Origin: Hydrogenophaga sp.
GTDB taxonomy: Bacteria; Pseudomonadota; Gammaproteobacteria; Burkholderiales; Burkholderiaceae_C
Length of the DNA: 64,000 bases
Reading direction: 5' to 3'
Assembly: GCF_030373225.1 (NCBI RefSeq)
Contig: NZ_JAUCZG010000010.1
Span: forward strand, 62,001 to 126,000
In this document: positions 8,489 through 19,391 of the stretch, piece by piece
How the letters are laid out: each line of letters starts with the position of its first letter
How positions within the stretch are numbered: position 1 is the stretch's first letter
Notes under the pieces: generated by a model
What the model was told of the DNA's origin: nothing
Databases searched by the model: none
What the model saw: the letters and a program-made list of their open reading frames with translations, nothing else
Position numbers and translations under genes: made by a program

Positions 8489-9768
8489 CCGCCCTCTTTC
8501 TGTTCCTGGGCCTGATCGCCCTGATCCTGATCAACGTGCCCATCGGTGTCTCGCTCGGTGTGGTCGCCATGATCGCCATGGTGTTCCATGGCGGCACGGA
8601 CTCGCTGCTGAGCGCGGCCATCACCATGTTCACCGGCGCCACCAGCTTCCCGCTGCTGTCGATCCCGCTGTTCATCCTGGCCGGCGCCATCATGAACTCG
8701 TCGAGCCTGTCGCGCCGGCTCATCGCTTTCGCCTCGGCCTGCTTCGGCTTCATCAAGGGCGGCCTGGCCATGGTCAACATCGGCACCTCGCTGTTCTTTG
8801 CCGAGATCTCCGGCTCCGCCGTGGCCGACGTGGCCGCCATGGGCTCCATCCTGATACCGGCGATGAAGAAGAAGGGGTATCCGAAAGAATTCGCAGCCGC
8901 GGTCACCTCGTCGTCGGCCACGCTGGCCATCATCATTCCGCCCTCGATCCCGATGATCCTGTACGCGGTGATGGCCGAGGCGTCGGTGGTGCAGATCTTC
9001 GTGGCCGGTATCGTGCCCGGCATTCTGGGCGGCGGCGGCATGATGGCGCTGGCCTACTGGTATGCCAAGCGCTACAACTACCCCGTGGAAGAAGTGTTCA
9101 GTTGGGCCAAGTTCCGCTCGACCTTCAAGGACGCAGCCTGGGCCTTCATGCTGCCGATGATCATCCTGGGCGGCATCTTCGGCGGCGTGGTCACCGCCAC
9201 CGAAGGCGCGGCGCTGGCCGTGCTGGCCGCGCTGTTCATCGGTGGGGTCATCTACCGCGAACTCAACTTCAAGCACCTGTACGAGTCCATGCTCGAAGGC
9301 GGCATCCAGACCGCGGTGGTGATGCTGCTGGTGGCCGCCTCCGCCCTGCTCGGCCACCTGCTGACCGAGCAGCAGATTCCGCAACAGCTCGCATCCTGGA
9401 TCTCGGCGCTCACCGACAACCGCTACGCGGTGCTCGGCATCCTCAACATCTTCTTCCTGGTGGTGGGCCTGTTCCTGCACTCGGCCGCAGCCATCATCCT
9501 GGTGGTGCCGATCGTGATGCCCCTGGTGCTCGCCGTGGGCATCGACCCGGTGCACTTCGGCCTGATCGTCACGCTCAACCTGGGCATCGGCCAGCAGACA
9601 CCGCCGGTGGCCAGCGTGCTCATGACGGCCTGCTCGATCGCCAAGGCCGACATGTGGAAGGTGACGCGCGTGAACCTGCCCTTCATCGGGGTGCTGGTGG
9701 CACTGCTGCTCATGGTGACCTACGTCCCGGCGATCCCGATGTTCCTTGTTGAATACTTTTATCGTTGA
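8485..9768 (+). CDS. TRAP transporter large permease (DctM family)
   Basis: A 427-residue protein with about twelve membrane segments, the sodium-coupled translocating subunit of the TRAP system. Typical DctM stretches are INVPIGVSLG at the N-terminus, FFAEISGSAVADVAAMGS, and NLGIGQQTPPVASVL near the C-terminus (the ion/substrate-site repeat). It overlaps dctQ by four bases and ends 2 bases before the hydratase start, so the transporter and the enzymes are one transcription unit. Confidence 0.95.
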   Translation: MTALFLFLGLIALILINVPIGVSLGVVAMIAMVFHGGTDSLLSAAITMFTGATSFPLLSIPLFILAGAIMNSSSLSRRLIAFASACFGFIKGGLAMVNIGTSLFFAEISGSAVADVAAMGSILIPAMKKKGYPKEFAAAVTSSSATLAIIIPPSIPMILYAVMAEASVVQIFVAGIVPGILGGGGMMALAYWYAKRYNYPVEEVFSWAKFRSTFKDAAWAFMLPMIILGGIFGGVVTATEGAALAVLAALFIGGVIYRELNFKHLYESMLEGGIQTAVVMLLVAASALLGHLLTEQQIPQQLASWISALTDNRYAVLGILNIFFLVVGLFLHSAAAIILVVPIVMPLVLAVGIDPVHFGLIVTLNLGIGQQTPPVASVLMTACSIAKADMWKVTRVNLPFIGVLVALLLMVTYVPAIPMFLVEYFYR

Positions 9769-9770
9769 GC

Positions 9771-10553
9771 ATGACGGCCGACAACGGTGAGGTGACGCTG
9801 CACATCGAGGCCGACCTGGCTTCGGTGGTGTTCAACCGGCCCCAGGCACGCAACGCGATGACCTGGGCCATGTACGAACAGCTCGGCACCATTGGCCGCT
9901 CGCTCAAGGCCGACACCCGGGTGCGCTGCGTGGTGTTTCGCGGCGCAGGCGGACAGGCCTTCGTGGCGGGCACCGACATCGAACAGTTCACTGCCTTCAG
10001 CAGCGGTGAGGACGGCGTGGCTTACGAGCGGCAGATCGAGGCCTGCATCGATCTGCTGTGCAGCCTGCCCATGCCCACGGTGGCCGTGATCGATGGCTGG
10101 TGCGTGGGCGGCGGTCTGGCGATCGCCACCAGTTGCGACTTTCGCCTGGCCACGCCGGGCGCCCGGTTCGGCGTGCCGATTGCCAAGACGCTGGGCAACT
10201 GCCTGTCGATCCAGAACGTGGCCAGGCTGAGTGCGGCCTTCGGGCCGCAGCGCGTGCGGCGCATGCTGATGCTCGCCGAGTTCATCGGCGACGACGAGGC
10301 GCTGGCCTGTGGCTACCTGCACGCCATCGAGACCACCGAGGCCATGGACAGCGCCATCGCCTCGCTCACGCAGCGTCTCGCAGCGCTGGCGCCGGTGACC
10401 CAGCGCGTGAGCAAGGCCGCCCTGGAGCGGTTGGTCACGCAGGGTCTGGCCGAGGCCGACGACCTGATCCGCGCCGCGTACGGCAGCCAGGACTTCCACG
10501 AGGGCGTGGCGGCCTTCGTGGCCAAACGACCCCCCGTCTGGAGCGGCCAGTGA
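9771..10553 (+). CDS. Enoyl-CoA hydratase/isomerase family protein
   Basis: A 260-residue crotonase-fold protein. AGGQAFVAGTDIEQF and DGWCVGGGLAIATSCDFRLATP carry the two oxyanion-hole segments. The position usually held by the second catalytic Glu is occupied by KTLGNCLSIQNV-type sequence, so hydration cannot be assumed; isomerase, lyase or CoA-hydrolase activity is possible. The start is the ATG at 9771; a TTG two codons earlier overlaps the dctM stop. The gene is coupled to the CoA-transferase that follows (GTGA overlap), so the pair probably acts in sequence: activation to a CoA ester, then crotonase chemistry. Confidence 0.85.
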   Translation: MTADNGEVTLHIEADLASVVFNRPQARNAMTWAMYEQLGTIGRSLKADTRVRCVVFRGAGGQAFVAGTDIEQFTAFSSGEDGVAYERQIEACIDLLCSLPMPTVAVIDGWCVGGGLAIATSCDFRLATPGARFGVPIAKTLGNCLSIQNVARLSAAFGPQRVRRMLMLAEFIGDDEALACGYLHAIETTEAMDSAIASLTQRLAALAPVTQRVSKAALERLVTQGLAEADDLIRAAYGSQDFHEGVAAFVAKRPPVWSGQ

Positions 10554-11770
10554 AAACCTCCAACGGACCGCTCGCGGGTCTGCGCGTGCTCGAGATCACC
10601 CAGATCATGTCGGGCCCGACCTGCGGCCTGCTGCTGGCCGACATGGGCGCCGACGTGATCAAGATCGAGAAAATCCCCGGCGGCGACGATGCGCGCGGCT
10701 ACCGCGACCCGCAGGTCGGTGGCGTCTCGGCCCCGTTCATGATGATGAACCGCAACAAGCGCGGGCTGGCCCTCGACCTCAAGAGCCCGAAGGGCCGCGC
10801 ACTGCTGCTGAAGATGGTGAAGAGCGCCGACGTGCTGGTGGAGAACTTTCGCGGCGGCACCATGGACAAGCTGGGCCTGGGGTACGAGGCTCTGAAGGCC
10901 GGGAACCCGGGCCTGATCTACTGCGCCATCACCGGCTACGGGCGCACCGGGCCGTATGCCGACAAGGGTGGTTTTGATCTGATCGCGCAGGGCTTCGCCG
11001 GCCTGATGTCCATCACCGGCGAGGCGGGTCGCCCGCCGGCCAAGAGCGGCAGCGCGGTGTCGGACATGAACGCCGGCATCCTGGGCGCGTTGGGCATCCT
11101 GGCGGCCTACATCCACAAGCTCAAGACCGGCGTAGGCCAGGTGGTGGACACCTCGCTCAGCGACGCGGCCCTGCAGCAGACCTACTGGCACGCAGCCGTG
11201 TGGTTCGCCACCCGGCGATCGCCCGAGCCCACCGGTTCGGCCCACATCCTGACCGCGCCCTACCAGGCGTTCGAGGCCAGCGACGGCTGGATCAACATCG
11301 GCGGCGCCAACCAGACCAACTGGGAACGCATCTGCGACGTGCTGGAGCACCCGCAGTGGCGCGACGACCCGCGCTTTGCCACCAACAGCGACCGCATGGC
11401 CAACCTCGGTGCGCTGGTGGACCTGATGAACGCGGTGCTGCGCACCGGCACGCGCGCCCGGTGGCAGGCGGCGTTCGACGCCGCGGGTGTGCCGGCCGGC
11501 CCGGTGCACACCATCGGCGAAGCGCTGAGCCACCCGCAGACGCTGGCGCGCGGCATGGTGGTGGACATCGAGCATCCCCAGGCCGGCCGCACGCAGGCCG
11601 TGGGCTGCCCGATCCACTTTTCAGCCACGGCCGATCGCAGCAGCACGCCTGCGCCGCTGCTGGGCCAGCACACGCGCGAGGTGCTGCGCGAGTTTGACCT
11701 CGCGGAAGCCGAGATTGACGCCCTGCTGGCCGAAGGCGTGGTCAGCGAGCCACTTCCTCGCACGGGCTGA
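10550..11770 (+). CDS. CaiB/BaiF-family CoA-transferase
   Basis: A 406-residue family III CoA-transferase, which moves CoA between carboxylic acids through an aspartyl-CoA intermediate. The expected nucleophile is D172 in SGSAVSDMNAGILGALG. LRVLEITQIMSGPTCGLLLADMGADVIKIE at the N-terminus (quoted only in part elsewhere) is the Rossmann-like start of the family. The start is the GTG at 10550 overlapping the hydratase stop. As the last gene of the operon it probably activates the imported acid or an intermediate with CoA taken from succinyl- or acetyl-CoA. The substrate cannot be read from the sequence. Confidence 0.9.
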   Translation: MKTSNGPLAGLRVLEITQIMSGPTCGLLLADMGADVIKIEKIPGGDDARGYRDPQVGGVSAPFMMMNRNKRGLALDLKSPKGRALLLKMVKSADVLVENFRGGTMDKLGLGYEALKAGNPGLIYCAITGYGRTGPYADKGGFDLIAQGFAGLMSITGEAGRPPAKSGSAVSDMNAGILGALGILAAYIHKLKTGVGQVVDTSLSDAALQQTYWHAAVWFATRRSPEPTGSAHILTAPYQAFEASDGWINIGGANQTNWERICDVLEHPQWRDDPRFATNSDRMANLGALVDLMNAVLRTGTRARWQAAFDAAGVPAGPVHTIGEALSHPQTLARGMVVDIEHPQAGRTQAVGCPIHFSATADRSSTPAPLLGQHTREVLREFDLAEAEIDALLAEGVVSEPLPRTG

Positions 11771-11777
11771 GGCCACC

Positions 11778-11851
11778 CCCGTTCGGGCTGAGCCTGTCGA
11801 AGCCTCGCCCAGGTGCTGGTGAGCCCTTCGACAAGCTCAGGGCGAACGGGG
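11778..11851. repeat. Intergenic palindromic repeat, copy 1
   Basis: Arms CCCGTTCGGGCTGAGCCTGT (left) and GACAAGCTCAGGGCGAACGG (right) form a long imperfect hairpin between the convergent CoA-transferase and alaS genes. At least six further copies or relics lie elsewhere in the window, all intergenic. Confidence 0.85.
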
Positions 11852-11890
11852 AAGGGTTGGCGCGGGGCGAACGGAGTTGGGTTGGCGGCC

Positions 11891-14524
<2,634 letters not shown>

Positions 14525-14749
14525 GGGGGCCTTGTGGTTTTCGGTCAAAGGAGGCGACTGCCGCGCGGGCGCGCGAAACCCCGTATTTTCCAACATGGCG
14601 GGCCGGTTGCTTCCCGGCGGGCTTTCACCGCGTTGCCGCGCGGGTGGACCGGGGGCCGAGGTCGCCAGCGGTACTGCACGCCGGGAGCCAAAAGGCTATG
14701 CTTTGCGGCTGCCCCGCCACGCTGGCGCGCCGTACCCCGGAGACACCCC

Positions 14750-16240
14750 ATGGACATGAAGACATCCCCCCTCGCCCTGCTCAAGGACCCCACCCTGCTC
14801 AAGACCGACGGCCTGGTCAACGGCCAGTGGGTCGCGGGTGCCAGCCGCTTCGACGTGCTCGACCCGGCCACCGGCCACAAGCTCGCCGACGTGGCCAACC
14901 TCGGCCCGAAGGACGCCGAAGCAGCCATTGCCGCGGCCAACGCCGCCTGGCCCGCCTGGAAGGCCAAAACCGCCAAGGAACGCAGCATCATCCTGCGCAA
15001 GTGGTTCGACCTGCTCATGGCCAACCAGGAGGACCTGGGCCGCATCCTCACCGCCGAACAAGGCAAGCCCTTTGCCGAGGCCAAGGGCGAGATCGCCTAC
15101 GGCGCGAGCTTCGTGGAGTGGTTTGCCGAAGAGGCCAAACGCGTCAACGGCGAGACCCTGCCCACCTTCGACAACAACCGCCGCCTGATCGTGCTCAAGC
15201 AGCCCATCGGCGTGTGCGCGGCCATCACGCCGTGGAACTTCCCGCTGGCCATGATCACCCGCAAGGTCGCACCGGCCCTGGCTGCTGGCTGCCCGGTGAT
15301 CATCAAACCCGCCGAACTCACCCCGCTGACCGCGCTGGCCGCGGCCGAGCTGGCCATCCGGGCCGGCATTCCGGCCGGTGTGCTCAACATGCTGTGCGCC
15401 GATGCCGACAACAGCATCGCCGTGGGCAAGGTGCTGTGCGAGAGCGACGTGGTGCGCCACATCAGCTTCACCGGCTCGACCGAAGTCGGCCGCATCCTCA
15501 TGGCGCAGTGCGCGCCCACGGTCAAGAAGATGTCGCTCGAACTCGGCGGCAACGCGCCCTTCATCGTGTTCGACGACGCCGACGTCGACAGCGCGGTCGA
15601 GGGCGCCTTCGCCAGCAAGTACCGCAACGCCGGCCAGACCTGCGTCTGCTCCAACCGCATCTACGTGCAGGCCGGTGTGTACGACAGCTTTGTGGAGAAG
15701 TTCTCTGCCAAGGTCAAGACCACCAAGGTCGGCAACGGCTTTGAGGACGGGGTGAACCAGGGCCCGCTGATCGAAGAGGCCGCGCTGGTGAAGGTGCAGC
15801 GCCACGTGGACGATGCGGTGGCCAAGGGCGCGCGCGTGATGACCGGCGGCAAGCGGCTGACGAACATCGGCAGCGGCCAGTTCTTCGAGGCCACCGTGGT
15901 GGCCGACGCCACGGCCGACATGCTCTGCGCCAGGGAAGAAACCTTCGGCCCGTTTGCCCCGGTGTTCAAGTTCCACACCGAGCAGGAGGCCATCGACGCG
16001 GCCAACAACACCGAATTTGGTCTGGCCAGCTACTTCTACAGCCGCGACGTGGGCCGCATTTTCCGAGTGAGCGAAGCGCTCGAATACGGCATGGTCGGCA
16101 TCAACGTCGGCATCCTGGCCACCGAACACGTGCCGTTCGGCGGCGTGAAGCAGTCGGGCCTGGGCCGCGAAGGTTCGCACCACGGCATGGACGACTATGT
16201 GGAGATCAAGTACCTCTGCGTGGGCGACATCCTCAAGTAA
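14750..16240 (+). CDS. gabD: NAD(P)-dependent succinate-semialdehyde dehydrogenase
   Basis: A 496-residue aldehyde dehydrogenase oxidising succinate semialdehyde to succinate, the last step of GABA degradation. The catalytic residues are E264 in LELGGNAPF and C298 in NAGQTCVC; TPWNFPLAM and FTGSTEVGR line the cofactor and active site. Length and sequence follow E. coli GabD. The start ATG at 14750 has GGAG upstream; a second in-frame ATG lies two codons on. No GABA transaminase is next to it. It may also serve other semialdehydes. Confidence 0.9.
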   Translation: MDMKTSPLALLKDPTLLKTDGLVNGQWVAGASRFDVLDPATGHKLADVANLGPKDAEAAIAAANAAWPAWKAKTAKERSIILRKWFDLLMANQEDLGRILTAEQGKPFAEAKGEIAYGASFVEWFAEEAKRVNGETLPTFDNNRRLIVLKQPIGVCAAITPWNFPLAMITRKVAPALAAGCPVIIKPAELTPLTALAAAELAIRAGIPAGVLNMLCADADNSIAVGKVLCESDVVRHISFTGSTEVGRILMAQCAPTVKKMSLELGGNAPFIVFDDADVDSAVEGAFASKYRNAGQTCVCSNRIYVQAGVYDSFVEKFSAKVKTTKVGNGFEDGVNQGPLIEEAALVKVQRHVDDAVAKGARVMTGGKRLTNIGSGQFFEATVVADATADMLCAREETFGPFAPVFKFHTEQEAIDAANNTEFGLASYFYSRDVGRIFRVSEALEYGMVGINVGILATEHVPFGGVKQSGLGREGSHHGMDDYVEIKYLCVGDILK

Positions 16241-16253
16241 ACTCTCTCGCTCT

Positions 16254-16327
16254 GCGGGTGTAGTTCAATGGCAGAACGGCAGCTTCCCAAGCTTCATACG
16301 AGGGTTCGATTCCCTTCACCCGCTCCA
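16254..16327 (+). tRNA. tRNA-Gly (anticodon CCC)
   Basis: A 74-base cloverleaf with acceptor GCGGGTG/CACCCGC, D-arm GTTCAATGGCAGAAC, anticodon loop TTCCCAA (anticodon CCC at 16286-16288, reading GGG), T-arm AGGGTTCGATTCCCT and an encoded CCA. The anticodon stem carries one C-T mismatch (GCAGC/GCTTC). The layout closely follows E. coli glyU. Confidence 0.96.
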
Positions 16328-16334
16328 CTCGTGC

Positions 16335-16360
16335 AAAAGGCCCCTCCCGGGGCCTTTTTT
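16335..16360 (+). terminator. Intrinsic terminator after tRNA-Gly
   Basis: Stem AAAAGGCCCC/GGGGCCTTTT with a TCCC loop and a T6 run, 7 bases after the tRNA. Confidence 0.92.
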
Positions 16361-16385
16361 GTTGTTCCGGCGTTGCCGGCGCGGG

Positions 16386-16964
16386 TCAGCCGATGAAGGA
16401 TTTCCCGACGCCCAGCAGGGTCAGCACACCCAGCGCGGCGAAGATCAGCGCGGCGATGGTGTGGACCAGCTTGATGGGCACCCGCCGGGTGAGCTTGTCG
16501 CCAAAGAAGACGACCGGCGCATTGGCCAGCATCATGCCGAACGTGGTGCCGAGCACCACGGCGTACAGCGGCTCGTATTGAGCGCCGAGTGCCACGGTGG
16601 CGATCTGGGTCTTGTCGCCCATCTCGGCCAGAAAGAAGGCCCACACGGTGACGAAGAAGACGCCCATCTGCCGCCGGGGCACCGCGTCCTCGTCGTCGAG
16701 TTTGTCGGGGATCAACATCCACAGCGCCATGGCGATGAAAGACACGCCGAGCACCCAGCGCATGACGTCCGGCCCCATGGCCGCCATGACCCAGGCACCG
16801 GCGGCGCCCGCGATGGCGTGGTTGAGCAAGGTGGCCACCAGGATGCCCCAGACGATGGGCCAGGGGCGCTTGAAGCGCGCGGCCAGCACGAGGGCCAGCA
16901 GTTGCGTCTTGTCGCCCATTTCAGCGAGCGTGACGATGCCGGTGGACAGAAGAAAGGCTTCCAA
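16386..16964 (-). CDS. TMEM165/GDT1-family manganese exporter
   Basis: A 192-residue integral membrane protein with two homologous halves of three helices, each carrying the signature EMGDKTQ (near residues 14 and 120). This motif forms the metal site in the UPF0016/GDT1 family; bacterial members (MneA-type) export Mn2+. I chose the TTG at 16964, with AGG upstream. An in-frame GTG at 16997 gives 11 more residues, but it lies inside the terminator hairpin of the upstream operon. No yybP-ykoY riboswitch is visible in the short upstream space. Confidence 0.9.
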   Translation of the reverse strand: MEAFLLSTGIVTLAEMGDKTQLLALVLAARFKRPWPIVWGILVATLLNHAIAGAAGAWVMAAMGPDVMRWVLGVSFIAMALWMLIPDKLDDEDAVPRRQMGVFFVTVWAFFLAEMGDKTQIATVALGAQYEPLYAVVLGTTFGMMLANAPVVFFGDKLTRRVPIKLVHTIAALIFAALGVLTLLGVGKSFIG

Positions 16965-16985
16965 GGCGGACCTGACAGGAAATGG

Positions 16986-17011
16986 AAACGCCCGCACGGG
17001 GCGGGCGTGAA
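16986..17011 (-). terminator. Intrinsic terminator of the CoA-transferase operon
   Basis: On the minus strand, ACGCCCGC / GCGGGCGT with a CCCGT loop followed by TTTCC, about 20 bases after the subunit B stop. Confidence 0.75.
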
Positions 17012-17031
17012 ACTGGCGCGAGTTTAGCTGC

Positions 17032-17670
17032 TCAGATCAGCTGCGGCTCGGTCCTGGACTGGATGAATTCGCGCGTCACGCCAGGGGCGAGCTCCACCAG
17101 CTTCAGGCCTTGCGGCGTCACGTCCATCACACCCAGGTCGGTGATGATGCGGTCCACCACGCCCACGCCGGTCAGGGGCAGCGAACACTGCTTGAGGATC
17201 TTCAGGTCTTCGGTACCATCCTTCTTTTTGGCCACGTGCTCCATCAGGACGATCACGCGCTTGACACCGGCCACCAGGTCCATCGCGCCGCCCATGCCCT
17301 TGACCATCTTGCCGGGGATCATCCAGTTCGCCAGATCGCCCTTTTCGCTGACCTGCATGGCGCCCAGGATGCTCAGGTTGATCTTGCCGCCGCGGATCAT
17401 GGCGAAGCTGTCGTGGCTGCCGAAGATGCTGGAGCCTGCAATGGTGGTCACGGTCTGCTTGCCGGCATTGATGAGGTCGGCATCGACCTCGTCTTCCGTG
17501 GGGAACGGGCCGATGCCGAGCATGCCGTTCTCGCTCTGCAGCCACACCTCCTTGTCGGCGGGCACGAAGTTGGCCACCAGCGTGGGAATGCCGATGCCCA
17601 GGTTCACATAGAAGCCGTCTTCGAGTTCGTGGGCTGCGCGTGCAGCCATCTGGTCTTGGTTCCAGGGCAT
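17032..17670 (-). CDS. scoB: 3-oxoacid CoA-transferase subunit B
   Basis: A 212-residue beta subunit of a family I CoA-transferase (succinyl-CoA:3-oxoacid or 3-oxoadipate CoA-transferase). The catalytic Glu is the E of SENGMLG (about residue 45), which forms the glutamyl-CoA thioester. [13 protein letters not shown] and the GGAMDLV segment are typical. The start [12 protein letters not shown] follows subunit A by one base, so the two subunits are made from one coupled message. The substrate could be acetoacetate (ketone-body and PHB turnover) or 3-oxoadipate; the sequence alone does not decide. Confidence 0.92.
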   Translation of the reverse strand: MPWNQDQMAARAAHELEDGFYVNLGIGIPTLVANFVPADKEVWLQSENGMLGIGPFPTEDEVDADLINAGKQTVTTIAGSSIFGSHDSFAMIRGGKINLSILGAMQVSEKGDLANWMIPGKMVKGMGGAMDLVAGVKRVIVLMEHVAKKKDGTEDLKILKQCSLPLTGVGVVDRIITDLGVMDVTPQGLKLVELAPGVTREFIQSRTEPQLI

Positions 17671-17671
17671 C

Positions 17672-18379
17672 TCAGACTCCTTCCTTGGGGGTGATCGTGC
17701 GCTTCTCGATGCGCTTTTCGGGCGTGGCGTTGAGCACCAGGCGGTGCACGTAGATGCCGGGCAGGTGGATGTGGTCGGGTTCCATGGCGCCCTTCTCCAC
17801 GATTTCCTCGACCTCGACCACGCAGATCTTGCCGGCCATGGCCACGGCCGGATTGAAGTTGCGCGCCGTGAAGCGGAACTGCAGGTTGCCCGAGGTGTCG
17901 GCACGCCAGGCCTTCACCAGCGAGACGTCGGGCACCAGCGCGCGCTCCATCACGTAGGTCTCGCCGTCGAACTCGCGCAGTTCCTTGCCTTCGGCCACGA
18001 TGGTGCCCACACCGGTCCTGGTGAAGAACGCCGGGATGCCGGCGCCACCGGCGCGCAGCTTCTCGGCCAGCGTGCCCTGGGGCGTGAATTCGAGTTGCAG
18101 TTCTCCGGCCAGGTACTGGCGCTCGAACTCCTTGTTCTCGCCGACGTAGCTCGAGATCATCTTGGTGATCTGGCGCGTCTCGAGCAGTTTTCCGAGGCCG
18201 AAACCGTCCACGCCCGCGTTGTTCGAGATCACGGTGAGGTTCTTTTTGCCACTGTCGCGCAGGGCATCGATCAGGGCTTCGGGGATGCCGCAGAGGCCAA
18301 AGCCGCCCACGGCAAACAACTGGCCGTCGGCCACGATGTCTTTGAGCGCGTCGGCGGCGCTCGGGTGGATCTTGTTCAC
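17672..18379 (-). CDS. scoA: 3-oxoacid CoA-transferase subunit A
   Basis: A 235-residue alpha subunit of the same CoA-transferase. The N-terminal [16 protein letters not shown] contains the GxGxxxxP-type CoA-binding loop, and [17 protein letters not shown] and the [17 protein letters not shown] segment are standard for this subunit. It lies first in the operon and diverges from a PAS-LuxR regulator, with an 8-base perfect palindrome in between. In a PHB-degrading organism this enzyme would feed acetoacetate into acetoacetyl-CoA. Confidence 0.92.
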   Translation of the reverse strand: MNKIHPSAADALKDIVADGQLFAVGGFGLCGIPEALIDALRDSGKKNLTVISNNAGVDGFGLGKLLETRQITKMISSYVGENKEFERQYLAGELQLEFTPQGTLAEKLRAGGAGIPAFFTRTGVGTIVAEGKELREFDGETYVMERALVPDVSLVKAWRADTSGNLQFRFTARNFNPAVAMAGKICVVEVEEIVEKGAMEPDHIHLPGIYVHRLVLNATPEKRIEKRTITPKEGV

Positions 18380-18419
18380 GTTGCTGACTCCTGGGTTGAG
18401 GCAAGGAAGCCGGTACGAT

Positions 18420-18441
18420 ACTACGTAACCACATACGTAGT
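18420..18441. promoter_or_regulatory. Probable operator between scoA and the PAS-LuxR gene
   Basis: ACTACGTA-ACCACA-TACGTAGT is a perfect 8-base inverted repeat with a 6-base spacer. It lies 41 bases upstream of scoA and 28 bases upstream of the divergent regulator, the expected place for a shared operator. LuxR-type HTH dimers bind such repeats. Confidence 0.6.
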
Positions 18442-18468
18442 AACTCGTAAAGCAAAACCCTCACCGGC

Positions 18469-19023
18469 ATGGACATCGACTACCGCCTGGCCTTCGATCT
18501 GGCCCCTGTGGGCCTGGCGCTGTCGCGCCAGCGCACCATGGTCGATTGCAACCAGGCGCTGTGCGACATGTTCGGCGCCCCGCGCGAGCAGCTGGTGGGC
18601 CAGAGCTTCCAGATCCTGTATCCGAGCGTCGACGAATACGAACGGCTGGGCGCACGCATGGCCACCTTGCTGGGCAAAGGGGGCACCTATGCCGACGACC
18701 GCATCATGAAGCGGGTGGGCGGGCGGCTGCAGGACGAAACCTTCTGGTGCCATGTGACCGGTCGCGCGCTCAACCGCGAGACGCCGCACGCCGCCGGCAT
18801 CTGGAGCTTCGAAGACCTGAGCTCGCGCCGCACCGCGCACGCCGACCTCACGCCGCGAGAGCGCGAGGTGGCCGCCCACCTCATGAGCGGCCTGACCAGC
18901 AAGGAGATCGGCAAGGCCCTGGCGATCAGCCACCGCACCGTGGAGATCTACCGCGCAAGGCTCATGCGCAAGTACGGGGCGCACAGCACGCCGGACCTGG
19001 TGCACCGTTTGCTGGCGGGTTGA
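18469..19023 (+). CDS. PAS-domain LuxR-family transcriptional regulator
   Basis: A 184-residue regulator with an N-terminal PAS domain (about residues 5-110; FDLAPVGLALSRQRTMVDCN to FWCHVTGRAL) and a C-terminal LuxR/FixJ helix-turn-helix (residues ~125-184; LTPREREVAAHLMSGLTSKE and ISHRTVEIYRARLMRK). No receiver domain is present, so the signal is probably sensed by the PAS pocket itself. It diverges from the scoAB operon and shares a palindromic intergenic region with it, so it probably controls that operon and possibly its own gene. Confidence 0.88.
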   Translation: MDIDYRLAFDLAPVGLALSRQRTMVDCNQALCDMFGAPREQLVGQSFQILYPSVDEYERLGARMATLLGKGGTYADDRIMKRVGGRLQDETFWCHVTGRALNRETPHAAGIWSFEDLSSRRTAHADLTPREREVAAHLMSGLTSKEIGKALAISHRTVEIYRARLMRKYGAHSTPDLVHRLLAG

Positions 19024-19026
19024 TTC

Positions 19027-19127
19027 CCCGTTCGGGCCGAGGTCCGTTCATTCCGAGTCTGCCGAAAGGGTCGAAGTCTTCACACCACCGCGTGAGGATG
19101 CCCTTCGACAGGCTCAGGGCGAACGGA
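19027..19127. repeat. Intergenic palindromic repeat, copy 2 (imperfect left arm)
   Basis: CCGTTCGGGCCGAGG and GTCGAAGTC on the left, CCCTTCGACAGGCTCAGGGC and GAACGG on the right, with a longer loop than other copies. Same family as 11778-11851. Confidence 0.75.
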
Positions 19128-19135
19128 GGTGTTTG

Positions 19136-19230
19136 CCGTTCGGACTGAGCCTGCCTCCGTTCGGACTGAACCTGTCGAAGTCCCGCCAACAGCCCTGTTG
19201 AGCCCTTCGACAAGCTCAGGGCGAACGGGG
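19136..19230. repeat. Intergenic palindromic repeat, copy 3 (left arm partly duplicated)
   Basis: The left arm occurs twice in succession, CCGTTCGGACTGAGCCTG then CCGTTCGGACTGAACCTGTC, followed by the right arm CCCTTCGACAAGCTCAGGGC. This looks like a repeat inserted into, or recombined with, another copy. Confidence 0.75.
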
Positions 19231-19385
19231 CCGCCCCAAGCCGGATCAGCCCCCCCGGGGGGCAGCGGACCTCGCGCAGCGGGGGAGCGTGGGGGCAAAA
19301 GACCGGGCCAGCCGCCGGGCCGCCCCAAGGCAGGCCCAGCCCCCCCGGGGGGCAGCGGACCTCGCGCAGCGGGGCAGCGTGGGGG
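19231..19385. repeat. Two direct copies of a ~65-base GC-rich intergenic repeat
   Basis: Unit 1 at 19231-19295 and unit 2 at 19320-19385 both run from CCGCCCCAAG through CCCCCCCGGGGGGCAGCGGA and CTCGCGCAGCGGGG to AGCGTGGGGG, with few differences. Each contains a C7/G6 self-complementary core. A related GC-rich fragment lies at 22929-22967. With the palindromes before it, this explains the whole 19024-19391 gap, in which I see no gene. Confidence 0.8.
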
Positions 19386-19391
19386 CCACAT

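Noticed and set aside
16989-17008. GTG start of the GDT1 exporter at 16997
   Set aside because: It lies inside the hairpin that terminates the scoAB operon; the TTG at 16964 has a ribosome binding site and fits the family N-terminus.
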